NCBI GenBank assembly: GCA_009923795.1
Contig: RFSU01000019.1
Coordinates: 1 to 19,026, forward strand
Reading direction: 5' to 3'
Length of the DNA: 19,026 bases
Origin: Sphingomonadaceae bacterium
GTDB lineage: Bacteria; Pseudomonadota; Alphaproteobacteria; Sphingomonadales; Sphingomonadaceae
A program made the translations under genes and the position numbers. A model generated the notes under the pieces. That model did not search any database, had not been told where the DNA came from, and worked only from the letters and a program-made list of their open reading frames with translations. Positions 6,819 through 13,520 of the stretch are shown here, piece by piece (position 1 is the first letter of the stretch; each line of letters starts with the position of its first letter).

Positions 6819-7793
6819 ATGAAGACCCGCATCACCGAATTATTCGGCATCAAGCACCCGATCATCCAAGGGGGCATGCATTATGTGGGCTTTGCCGAAA
6901 TGGCGGCGGCCGTCTCCAATGCGGGGGGCCTTGGCATTATTACGGGCCTCACCCAAAAAACGGCGGCGGACCTCGCCAATGAAATCGCCCGCTGCAAGGA
7001 TATGACGGACAAGCCCTTTGGCGTGAACCTGACCTTCCTGCCCGTTGTCGATCAGCCGGATTATCCGGGCATGGTCAAAGCGATCATCGAAGGCGGCGTG
7101 AAGGTTGTCGAAACGGCAGGCAATAATCCGCAAAGCGTGCTGCCCTTTTTGAAGGATGCAGGCATTAAGGTGATCCACAAATGCACCGCCGTGCGCCACG
7201 CCCTCAAGGCGCAGGCCATTGGCTGTGACGCCGTGTCTGTCGATGGATTTGAATGTGGCGGGCATCCGGGCGAAGATGATATTCCCAATTTCATCCTCCT
7301 GCCCCGTGCCGCCGATGAGCTCGACATTCCCTTTGTGGCTTCTGGCGGCATGGCCGATGGACGCAGCCTTGTGGCCGCCCTCGCGCTGGGCGCAGATGGC
7401 ATCAACATGGGCACGCGCTTCATCGCAACCAAAGAAGCGCCGGTGCATGAGAATGTGAAGCAGGCGTTGCTTGCCGCCAGCGAACTCGACACCCGCCTCA
7501 TCATGCGTCCGTTCCGCAATACCGAACGCGTGCTGACCAATGCGGCGGTTGAGCAGCTGTTGGAAAAAGAACGCACGCTGGGCAAAGACATCACCTTTGA
7601 AGACATCGCCCCGGAAGTCGCCGGCGTTTATCCGCGCATCTTGGCCGAAGGCGAAATGGATGCCGGCGCCTGGAGCTGCGGCATGGTTGCGGGCCTGATC
7701 CATGACATTCCCACCTGCCAGGAATTGATCGACCGGATCATGGCGCAGGCCAATGACATCATCCACGGTCGTCTTCTCAAGCTCGCCGATTGA
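6819..7793 (+). CDS. NAD(P)H-dependent flavin oxidoreductase, nitronate monooxygenase family (paralogue 2)
   Basis: The 324-residue FMN-dependent TIM-barrel protein is clearly related to the preceding gene but divergent. It has HPIIQGGMHYVGFAEMAAAV, KPFGVNLTFLPVVDQPDY (66-83), VDGFECGGHPGEDDIPN (141-157) and PFVASGGMADGRSLVAALAL then GADGINMGTRFIATKEAPVH. The His149 in ECGGHPG matches the catalytic His of nitronate monooxygenase and FabK-type enzymes. It may oxidise nitronates or act as an NAD(P)H:flavin/quinone reductase; the substrate is open. GAGAGAGGA about nine bases before the ATG serves as ribosome site. A perfect palindrome just upstream suggests a regulated promoter from which this gene and those to about 10890 are expressed together. 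Confidence 0.88.
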   Translation: MKTRITELFGIKHPIIQGGMHYVGFAEMAAAVSNAGGLGIITGLTQKTAADLANEIARCKDMTDKPFGVNLTFLPVVDQPDYPGMVKAIIEGGVKVVETAGNNPQSVLPFLKDAGIKVIHKCTAVRHALKAQAIGCDAVSVDGFECGGHPGEDDIPNFILLPRAADELDIPFVASGGMADGRSLVAALALGADGINMGTRFIATKEAPVHENVKQALLAASELDTRLIMRPFRNTERVLTNAAVEQLLEKERTLGKDITFEDIAPEVAGVYPRILAEGEMDAGAWSCGMVAGLIHDIPTCQELIDRIMAQANDIIHGRLLKLAD

Positions 7794-7800
7794 GGCAGGC

Positions 7801-7899
7801 ATGCGGCATTGGCGTGAAGCAGAGGCCTATCTAGAGACAAGATGGGGCCTGCCGCTGGGGCGCAGGACTATCATCCTTGAAAAGGCGCTGGCCGCGTGA
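7801..7899 (+). CDS. Possible 32-residue protein, translationally coupled
   Basis: The short frame MRHWREAEAYLETRWGLPLG... ends in LEKALAA and a TGA that overlaps the GTG start of the next gene (GTGA, 7896-7899). It begins seven bases after the stop of the flavin oxidoreductase, with GAGG at 7792-7795 as a possible ribosome site. Its close fit between two genes and its stop/start overlap argue for translation. The amino acid pattern YLETRWGLPLGRRTI loosely resembles part of a small helix-turn-helix, but it is too short to name. It may be only a coupling ORF for the gene that follows, or chance. Confidence 0.3.
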   Translation: MRHWREAEAYLETRWGLPLGRRTIILEKALAA

Positions 7900-8276
7900 T
7901 CGACGATTTTGGCCCTGATCCTCAAGACGCCGCCGCCATCCTGTCCGATGTCGCACGCATTGAGGCGATGCTGCAACAGCTGGCTGCCGAAGGCCGGGCG
8001 GCCAGCTATTCCGAAATTCTGGGCCATTTGGGATTTCGCTTTTCACGGCCCAAAATGCGCGCCCTGTGCCGCACCATGGATGAGGTGGACCGCCGCGCGA
8101 TGCGCCGGGGGGAACCCGAATTGGCCGCACTCGTTGTGCGGGAGAGCGATGGATTGCCGGGACAGGGCTGGTGGATTGGGCGCACCGATTATCAGGGACA
8201 ATGGGTGGGCGCAGAGGCCCGTGCGTTTTTGTCAGCCATTCAGCAGCGCAGCTTTGACCATTGGAGAAACAGGTGA
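7896..8276 (+). CDS. Conserved-looking protein of unknown function
   Basis: A 126-residue soluble protein with a GTG start overlapping the stop of the preceding small ORF. Residues 36-60 (ASYSEILGHLGFRFSRPKMR and on) look like a small helical, possibly winged-helix, module. Residues 74-95 carry a well-formed block PELAALVVRESDGLPGQGWW followed by IGRTDYQGQW, which looks conserved because of its Gly/Trp spacing. There is no signal peptide or membrane segment. I do not recognise a function. Its stop (TGA 8274-8276) overlaps the GTG at 8273, a candidate start for the phosphotransferase, so it appears to be part of the same translationally coupled operon. Confidence 0.7.
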   Translation: MIDDFGPDPQDAAAILSDVARIEAMLQQLAAEGRAASYSEILGHLGFRFSRPKMRALCRTMDEVDRRAMRRGEPELAALVVRESDGLPGQGWWIGRTDYQGQWVGAEARAFLSAIQQRSFDHWRNR

Positions 8277-8338
8277 GCCTTAACCCCGCGCGCTGGCCCG
8301 TATGGCAGGCGGCGCGAGCCTGCCTGTCTCCAACCTGA
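8263..8338 (+). other. Shine-Dalgarno-led GTG frame that closes early ahead of the phosphotransferase
   Basis: GGAG at 8263-8266 stands six bases before the GTG at 8273, which overlaps the upstream stop as GTGA, the same arrangement seen one gene earlier. This frame reads 21 codons (begins VSLNPARWPVWQAARACLSP, with initiator Met for V) and then meets TGA at 8336-8338. The phosphotransferase frame, shifted by one base, is closed upstream by TAA at 8281-8283 and its first ATG (8302) lacks a ribosome site. The simplest reading is a one-base deletion between about 8318 and 8336, real or from sequencing. Alternatives are a leader ORF that couples translation or a -1 shift. Confidence 0.5.
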
Positions 8339-9600
8339 CGCGCCTGTCGGGCGGGGCCAATATGGAAAGCTGGTCCTTTGATTGGGGCGGGGCGGGCTAT
8401 GTGCTGCGCCGCGCCCCCTCTGCCGATATGATGGCCGGTCGGCCCTTTGGCCATGATGTCGAAGCCGCCTTGGTCCGCGCCGCACGGGCGGGCGGTGTGC
8501 TGGCGCCGGAGGTGGTGGGGGATCTGGCAGCTGAGGATGATCTGGGCACAGGCTATGTCATGCGCCGCATTGAAGCAGAGGTGAACCCGGCCAAGATTTT
8601 AGGCGACCCACCCACCAGCCTGATTGCCGATCTCGCGCGCGAAATGGCCCGCATCCACGATATCAAGCCGCGCGATGACATTGCCCTGCCGCATATGGAT
8701 ACAGCCGCCGCGCTTGCCGACCTTAAGGCCCGATTTGAGGCCTATGGCGGCGATCGACCGATCATCGCGCTGGCCATCAAATGGTGCGAAGACAATCTGC
8801 CCAGCCCGGCCGAGCCGCGGCTTGTGCATGGCGATTTGCGCATGGGCAATGTGATGGTCGCGCCCTCTGGCCTTGCCGCTGTGCTCGATTGGGAATTGGC
8901 GCATTGGGGCGATCCGCATGAAGATCTGGCCTATGGCTGCATGACCGTCTGGCGCTTTGGCCATATCGACAAGCCCGCCTTTGGCTGTGCCGACCTTCCA
9001 TCATATTTCGCGGCCTATGAAGCCGAAAGTGGACGCACGGTGGAGGTGGATCGGTTCCGCTTCTGGTTGGTCTATCGCACGCTCTGGTGGGCCTTGGGCT
9101 GTATCCAGATGGGCGACATTTGGCGCACGGGGGTAGACCGCAGCCTAGAGCGCGCGGTGATTGGTCGCCGGACAAGCGAGAATGAGCTCGACCTCCTCCT
9201 CCTGCTGGAAGAAGATGCGCCAGAGGCCGAGCGGGCGGCAGTGATGCTCGACCCGACTGTCCCAGCGCGTCGACAAGGGGAGCCTTCTTCGGTTGAGCTG
9301 TTGGAGGCCTTGCGCGAATGGATCGACAACGATGTAAAGGCGAGGACCGAAGGCCGGGACAAGTTTATGGCCGCCGTTGCGATGAACGCCATTGGCATGC
9401 TGATCCGCGAGCAGGAAAACCCGGTTGTCCAGCATGATAAGGCACTGGCCGATGATCTGCTGACCGGACGGCAGACGCTGGCGACGCCCGGTCTCCTCGC
9501 GCGATTGCGCAAGACAGCGCTCATCAAACTTGCCAATGATGTTCCGAAATATGCAGCGCTGACCGCTGCGCAAAAGGCATGGACTGCCCCCATAGAATAA
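8302..9600 (+). CDS. Phosphotransferase (APH fold) with C-terminal DUF6285-like domain
   Basis: As read from ATG 8302 the protein has 432 residues. The APH/choline-kinase-like domain (about 11-290) shows SGGANMESWSFDW, the strand GYVLRRAPS, the catalytic loop LVHGDLRMGNVMV (D178 as base) and the metal site VLDWELAHWGDPHEDLAYG (D196). The C-terminal region (about 328-430; SSVELLEALREW, GRDKFMAAVAMNAIGMLIRE, RKTALIKLANDVPKYAAL) resembles DUF6285. In other bacteria DUF6285 is usually a separate small protein beside such kinases, as LvaB is beside LvaA in levulinate breakdown. A hydroxyacyl-CoA kinase role is therefore inferred, supported by the acyl-CoA dehydrogenase 21 bases downstream. Aminoglycoside resistance is unlikely. 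The N-terminus is uncertain: the Shine-Dalgarno site belongs to GTG 8273 in another frame, so a frameshift may have removed about 10 residues. Confidence 0.85.
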   Translation: MAGGASLPVSNLTRLSGGANMESWSFDWGGAGYVLRRAPSADMMAGRPFGHDVEAALVRAARAGGVLAPEVVGDLAAEDDLGTGYVMRRIEAEVNPAKILGDPPTSLIADLAREMARIHDIKPRDDIALPHMDTAAALADLKARFEAYGGDRPIIALAIKWCEDNLPSPAEPRLVHGDLRMGNVMVAPSGLAAVLDWELAHWGDPHEDLAYGCMTVWRFGHIDKPAFGCADLPSYFAAYEAESGRTVEVDRFRFWLVYRTLWWALGCIQMGDIWRTGVDRSLERAVIGRRTSENELDLLLLLEEDAPEAERAAVMLDPTVPARRQGEPSSVELLEALREWIDNDVKARTEGRDKFMAAVAMNAIGMLIREQENPVVQHDKALADDLLTGRQTLATPGLLARLRKTALIKLANDVPKYAALTAAQKAWTAPIE

Positions 9601-9621
9601 TAGGAAAAGGACGCCCAAGAG

Positions 9622-10890
9622 ATGCTGTTTGAGATTCCTCAGGACATTAATGATTATCTGGCTGAGCTGGATGCCTTCATCGCGCGGGAGATCACGCCGC
9701 TGGAACAGGCCGATGACAATATTCGCTTCTTCGACCATCGCCGCGAGCATGCCCGCACCGATTGGGATAATCAGGGCCTGCCCCGGCATGAGTGGGAAGA
9801 GTTGCTGCACGAAATGCGCAAGCGCGCCGACGCCGCCGGGCATTATCGTTTTGCCATTCCAGAAGAATTTGGCGGCAAAAATGGCTCAAACCTTGCCATG
9901 GCGGTGATCCGCCATCACCTCGCCGCCAAGGGGCTGGGGCTGCATAATGATTTGCAGAATGAAAGCTCCATCGTCGGCAATTTGGTGCAGGTTCTGATGC
10001 TGCGCGACTTTGGTACGGAGCAGCAAAAGCGCGATTTCATTCCAGAAATGCTCGCCGGGCGGATGCGCTGGTCCTTTGGCCTGACCGAAGAAGATCATGG
10101 GTCGGACGCTACGCATATGGATACGCGCGCCGTGCCAGAAGTGCGCGACGGCATTCCCGGCTATCGCATTGATGGCAATAAAATGTGGACGACGGGCCTG
10201 CATGTCGCAACGCATGTGATGACCTTTGCCCGCACCAATGGCGATGATGGCAAGGCGCGCGGCATCACCTGCTTCGTCGTGCCCACCGATGCGCCGGGCT
10301 TTCAGATTGGTGAATATCTGTGGACGTTCAACATGCCGACCGACCACCCGAAATGTTCCTACAACAATGTCTGGGTGCCGGAGACGGCCGTGCTTGGAAA
10401 GCTGGATGAGGGGCTCGCCGTTGCGCAGCATTTCGTCCATGAAAATCGCATTCGCCAGGCGGCCTCCTCCCTCGGCGCGGCGCAATATTGCATCGATGAA
10501 TCGGTCAAATACGCCCAAGAGCGCAAGCCCTTTGGCAAGCCACTGTCCGTCAATCAGGCCATCCAATTCCCGCTGGTGGAGCTTCAGACAGAGGCCGAAA
10601 TGCTCCGTCTGCTGATCTGGAAAACGGCGGCGCAAATGGACACCATGACCAAGCCCGAAGTCGCTATTCGCCTGTCAGATAAGGTGTCCATGTGCAATTA
10701 TCGCGCAAACCGCCTGTGCTGCGAGGCGGCTGATTTTGCGATGCAAGTGCATGGCGGCATTGGCTATTCCCGCCACAAGCCGTTCGAACATATTTATCGT
10801 CACCACCGCCGCTATCGCATCACCGAAGGATCAGAACAGATCCAGATGCGCAAGGTCGCGGGGCATTTGTTCGGCTTTATGGGCGGGTAA
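9622..10890 (+). CDS. Acyl-CoA dehydrogenase family protein
   Basis: The 422-residue flavoenzyme has a helical N-terminal domain, the FAD-binding middle strands WSFGLTEEDHGSDATHMDT and KMWTTGLHVATHVMTFART (about residues 150-205), and the C-terminal helical bundle with ERKPFGKPLSVNQAIQFPL, FAMQVHGGIGYSRHKPFEHI and RITEGSEQIQMRKVAG. Glu402 in TEGSEQ aligns with the catalytic base Glu376 of medium-chain acyl-CoA dehydrogenase, so alpha,beta-dehydrogenation of an acyl-CoA is chemically possible. Placed directly after the phosphotransferase it fits the kinase/dehydrogenase pairing of LvaA/LvaC and ACAD10/ACAD11, where a phosphorylated hydroxyacyl-CoA is the substrate. AAGGA lies about ten bases before the ATG. 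It converges on leuC with a 15-base gap, and a GC hairpin spans its stop. Confidence 0.93.
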   Translation: MLFEIPQDINDYLAELDAFIAREITPLEQADDNIRFFDHRREHARTDWDNQGLPRHEWEELLHEMRKRADAAGHYRFAIPEEFGGKNGSNLAMAVIRHHLAAKGLGLHNDLQNESSIVGNLVQVLMLRDFGTEQQKRDFIPEMLAGRMRWSFGLTEEDHGSDATHMDTRAVPEVRDGIPGYRIDGNKMWTTGLHVATHVMTFARTNGDDGKARGITCFVVPTDAPGFQIGEYLWTFNMPTDHPKCSYNNVWVPETAVLGKLDEGLAVAQHFVHENRIRQAASSLGAAQYCIDESVKYAQERKPFGKPLSVNQAIQFPLVELQTEAEMLRLLIWKTAAQMDTMTKPEVAIRLSDKVSMCNYRANRLCCEAADFAMQVHGGIGYSRHKPFEHIYRHHRRYRITEGSEQIQMRKVAGHLFGFMGG

Positions 10891-10899
10891 TCCCCGCCC
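10881..10899. terminator. GC-rich hairpin between acyl-CoA dehydrogenase and leuC
   Basis: GGGCGGG (10881-10887) and CCCGCCC (10893-10899) form a 7-pair stem around a five-base loop that contains the TAA stop of the acyl-CoA dehydrogenase. It stands exactly at the junction of two convergent genes, where a bidirectional terminator is expected. No U-tract follows on either strand, so it is not a canonical intrinsic terminator. Confidence 0.35.
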
Positions 10900-10905
10900 G
10901 TCAGG

Positions 10906-12348
10906 CTAGACCAAGTCCCGCACATCCGTCAGCCGACCCGTTACAGCGGCGGCTGCAGCCATTGCGGGGGAGACGAGATGCGTGCGCGCACCCGGCCCTT
11001 GTCGTCCGACAAAATTACGGTTGCTGGTAGAGGCGCAGCGTTCGCCCGCTGGGACCTTATCTGGGTTCATGCCGAGACAGGCCGAGCAGCCAGGTTCGCG
11101 CCATTCAAGCCCGGCATCAATGAAGATGCGGTCCAGCCCTTCGGCTTCGGCCTGTGCCTTTACTAGGCCAGAGCCGGGAACGATGATCGCCCATGTAACG
11201 CTATCCGCCTTGCGCCTGCCCTTAAGGACCGCAGCGGCAGCGCGCAGATCCTCTATCCGGCTGTTGGTGCAGCTGCCGATAAAGACATTCTGCACCGCGA
11301 CGTCGGCCATCTTCTGGCCCGGGACAAGGCCCATATAGTCGAGCGATTTTTGCGCGGCGACCTGCTTTGACGGGTCAGCAAAGCTCATCGGATCGGGCAC
11401 GACGCCGGTGATCGGCACCACATCTTCCGGGCTGGTGCCCCAGGTAACATTGGGAACAATATCAGCCGCATTGATGATAATGCTTTTATCATATTGAACG
11501 CCCGCATCGGTTGTGAGGGAGCGCCAATAGGCGACAGCTGCATCCCACTCCGCGCCCTTGGGCGCCATCGGGCGGCCCTTGAGATAGGCAAAGGTCACCT
11601 CATCCGGCGCGATCAGGCCGGCACGCGCACCGCCCTCAATCGCCATGTTCGATACGGTCAGGCGGCCCTCAATCGACAAATTGCGAATGGCCGAACCGGT
11701 AAACTCAATCACATGGCCCGTGCCACCAGCCGCGCCTATGCGCCGGATAATCTCCAGCACAATATCCTTGGCCGTCACACCGGGGCCAGCTTCCCCCTCA
11801 ACGCGGACTTCCATCGTCTTTGATTGCTTGAGCAGCAGCGTCTGTGTTGCGAGCACATGCTCCACCTCGCTCGTGCCAATGCCAAAGGCGAGGGCCCCCA
11901 GCCCACCATGGCAGGCGGTGTGGCTATCCCCACAGACGATGGTTGTACCGGGAAGCGAAAATCCCTGTTCTGGCCCGACCACATGGACAATGCCCTGCTC
12001 CAGATCCGTCGGGCCAATATAACGAATGCCAAAGGCCGGAGCATCCCGTTCCAATGCGGCCAATTGCGCCGCACTTTCAGGGTCTGCAATCGGCAGGCGC
12101 TTGCCCGCTGCATCCAGCCGGGCTGTGGTCGGCAAATTATGATCCGGCACCGCCAAGGTCAGATCCGGACGCCGCACTTTGCGGCCCGCCAAACGCAGAC
12201 TTTCAAACGCCTGTGGGCTGGTGACTTCATGGACGAGATGCCGGTCGATGAAGATGAGGCAGGTGCCATCATCGCGGCGATCGACGACATGGGCGTCCCA
12301 GATTTTTTCGTACAAGGTGCGTGGGCGTGTAGACATGACCACAGCCAC
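10906..12348 (-). CDS. leuC: 3-isopropylmalate dehydratase large subunit
   Basis: LeuC and LeuD together isomerise 2-isopropylmalate to 3-isopropylmalate in leucine synthesis. The 480-residue protein is of the aconitase type: RTLYEKIWDAHVV at the N-terminus, VCGDSHTACHGGLGALAFGIGTSEVEHVLATQ (about 138-169), FIGSCTNSRIEDL with the first cluster Cys360, and REPGCSACLGMNPD with Cys421 and Cys424, the three ligands of the 4Fe-4S cluster. Length is normal. The GTG at 12348 is close to AAGGGGG (12352-12358); the ATG at 12336 (MSTRPRTL) matches the usual family start better but is about 15 bases from that site, so either may be true. leuD is not next to it: downstream is the convergent acyl-CoA dehydrogenase. 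It follows cobS after 72 bases, with an inverted repeat in the gap. Confidence 0.96.
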   Translation of the reverse strand: MAVVMSTRPRTLYEKIWDAHVVDRRDDGTCLIFIDRHLVHEVTSPQAFESLRLAGRKVRRPDLTLAVPDHNLPTTARLDAAGKRLPIADPESAAQLAALERDAPAFGIRYIGPTDLEQGIVHVVGPEQGFSLPGTTIVCGDSHTACHGGLGALAFGIGTSEVEHVLATQTLLLKQSKTMEVRVEGEAGPGVTAKDIVLEIIRRIGAAGGTGHVIEFTGSAIRNLSIEGRLTVSNMAIEGGARAGLIAPDEVTFAYLKGRPMAPKGAEWDAAVAYWRSLTTDAGVQYDKSIIINAADIVPNVTWGTSPEDVVPITGVVPDPMSFADPSKQVAAQKSLDYMGLVPGQKMADVAVQNVFIGSCTNSRIEDLRAAAAVLKGRRKADSVTWAIIVPGSGLVKAQAEAEGLDRIFIDAGLEWREPGCSACLGMNPDKVPAGERCASTSNRNFVGRQGPGARTHLVSPAMAAAAAVTGRLTDVRDLV

Positions 12349-12351
12349 TAG

Positions 12352-12378
12352 CCCCCTTGCCGCGCCGCGAAAAGGGGG
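12352..12378 (-). promoter_or_regulatory. Inverted repeat that would pair the likely leuC ribosome site
   Basis: On the minus strand CCCCCTT (12378-12372) is followed after 13 bases by AAGGGGG (12358-12352), a perfect 7-pair stem with a GC-rich loop that can itself form a small CGC/GCG stem. The downstream arm AAGGGGG is the best Shine-Dalgarno candidate for leuC, three bases from its GTG. Folding would hide the ribosome site, so translational or attenuation control of leuC is possible. A terminator for cobS is the alternative, but no U-tract follows the stem. Confidence 0.4.
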
Positions 12379-12420
12379 AGAAGGTGATTTTCAACACATC
12401 TCAGCGTGCAAATCGAGCGA

Positions 12421-13410
12421 TCAGCCCGCTTTACCAACAACGCTTTCTGGCAAGTCTTTGCCAAAGACGCGCTGATAATATTCCGCCACCAAGGCGCGTT
12501 CTGCCTCATCGCATTTGTTGAGGAAGGACAGGCGGAAGGCAAAGCCCGCATCTTTGAAAATCGCCGTATTTTGCGCCCAAGTGATCACGGTGCGGGGACT
12601 CATGACAGTGGAGATATCGCCATTGATAAAGCCTTGGCGGCTGAGATCAGCGACCTTGACCATATTGGCGATCAATTGCGGATCTGAGTCCTTCGCCTTT
12701 GCCTGAACAATTTGCGTCTCCACCTCAGCAGGCAGATAATTGAGACCGACGACGATGTTCCAGCGGTCCATCTGACCTTGGTTGATCTGCTGAGTCCCAT
12801 GATAGAGCCCGCTTGTATCGCCAAGGCCAACGGTGTTGGCGGTTGCGAACATGCGGAACCAAGGGCTGGGGCGGATGACGCGGTTCTGATCGAGCAGCGT
12901 CAATTTACCTTCGGTTTCCAGCACGCGCTGAATAACGAACATCACGTCTGGGCGGCCAGCATCATATTCATCAAAGACAAGCGCAGTCGGTGTCTGCAAC
13001 GCCCAAGGCAAGAGACCTTCGCGGAATTCAGTCACCTGCTGCCCATCGCGCAGGACAATTGCGTCGCGCCCGATCAAATCGATACGGCTGATATGGGCAT
13101 CGAGGTTGATGCGGATGCACGGCCATTTCAGGCGTGCGGCGACTTGTTCGATATGGGTGGATTTGCCCGTGCCATGATAACCCTGCACCATGACGCGGCG
13201 ATTATAGGCAAAGCCCGCCAGAATCGCGAGCGTGGTATCCGGATCAAAGACATAGCTGGGGTCAAGATCGGGAACGCGCTCATCCGCCTGCGAAAAGGCA
13301 GGGCATTCCATATCGACATCAATGCCAAACACTTCGCGCACATTCACCGTGATATCAGGTGCCGCAAGCAGCGTGGTCGAAGCGGACTGGATGTTGGGCA
13401 GATCGGACAT
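12421..13410 (-). CDS. cobS: Cobaltochelatase subunit CobS (AAA+ ATPase)
   Basis: CobS is the AAA+ motor that works with CobT and CobN to insert cobalt into hydrogenobyrinic acid a,c-diamide in aerobic cobalamin synthesis. The 329-residue protein starts at MSDLPNIQSAS; an in-frame upstream start at 13479 would add 23 residues not expected for the family. It shows Walker A GYHGTGKS (77-84), Walker B ALVFDEYD (143-150), sensor 1 in MFATANT (N192), and SRIDLIGRD and GQMDRWNIVVGLNYL typical of CobS. In many alphaproteobacteria cobS lies after a J-domain gene and before cobT. Here a TonB-dependent receptor stands between the J-domain gene and cobS, and leuC follows in place of cobT. No cobT or cobN is in the window, so the cobalamin role rests on family identity. 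Confidence 0.93.
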   Translation of the reverse strand: MSDLPNIQSASTTLLAAPDITVNVREVFGIDVDMECPAFSQADERVPDLDPSYVFDPDTTLAILAGFAYNRRVMVQGYHGTGKSTHIEQVAARLKWPCIRINLDAHISRIDLIGRDAIVLRDGQQVTEFREGLLPWALQTPTALVFDEYDAGRPDVMFVIQRVLETEGKLTLLDQNRVIRPSPWFRMFATANTVGLGDTSGLYHGTQQINQGQMDRWNIVVGLNYLPAEVETQIVQAKAKDSDPQLIANMVKVADLSRQGFINGDISTVMSPRTVITWAQNTAIFKDAGFAFRLSFLNKCDEAERALVAEYYQRVFGKDLPESVVGKAG

Positions 13411-13490
13411 GGAGTTTCGCGTCTTTTCTCTAAAATCTCTACTGATGTGCCCATAGGACGCCCGCGCGCGCCAAGGCAAGGCCCATGGTC

Positions 13491-13520
13491 AAAAGCACGG
13501 GGACATTACGAACCCGTGCT
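13491..13520 (-). terminator. Intrinsic-type terminator after the TonB-dependent receptor
   Basis: On the minus strand AGCACGGG (13520-13513) and CCCGTGCT (13501-13494) form an 8-pair stem with an 11-base loop, followed by TTTT overlapping the stem end. It starts within the stop codon of the TonB-dependent receptor and lies about 80 bases before cobS. It would separate receptor transcripts from cobS, implying that cobS has its own promoter in the short gap. The U-run is brief and the loop fairly long, so termination may be partial. Confidence 0.55.

Noticed and set aside
8302..9600. Aminoglycoside resistance kinase
   Set aside because: The HGDLRMGN motif is shared by many kinases; the DUF6285-like tail and acyl-CoA dehydrogenase partner point to metabolism instead.
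13411..13479. Extended N-terminus of CobS from an upstream in-frame ATG
   Set aside because: The extra 23 residues (MPWRARASYGHIS...) do not look like CobS, and the usual MSDLPNI-type start lies at 13410.
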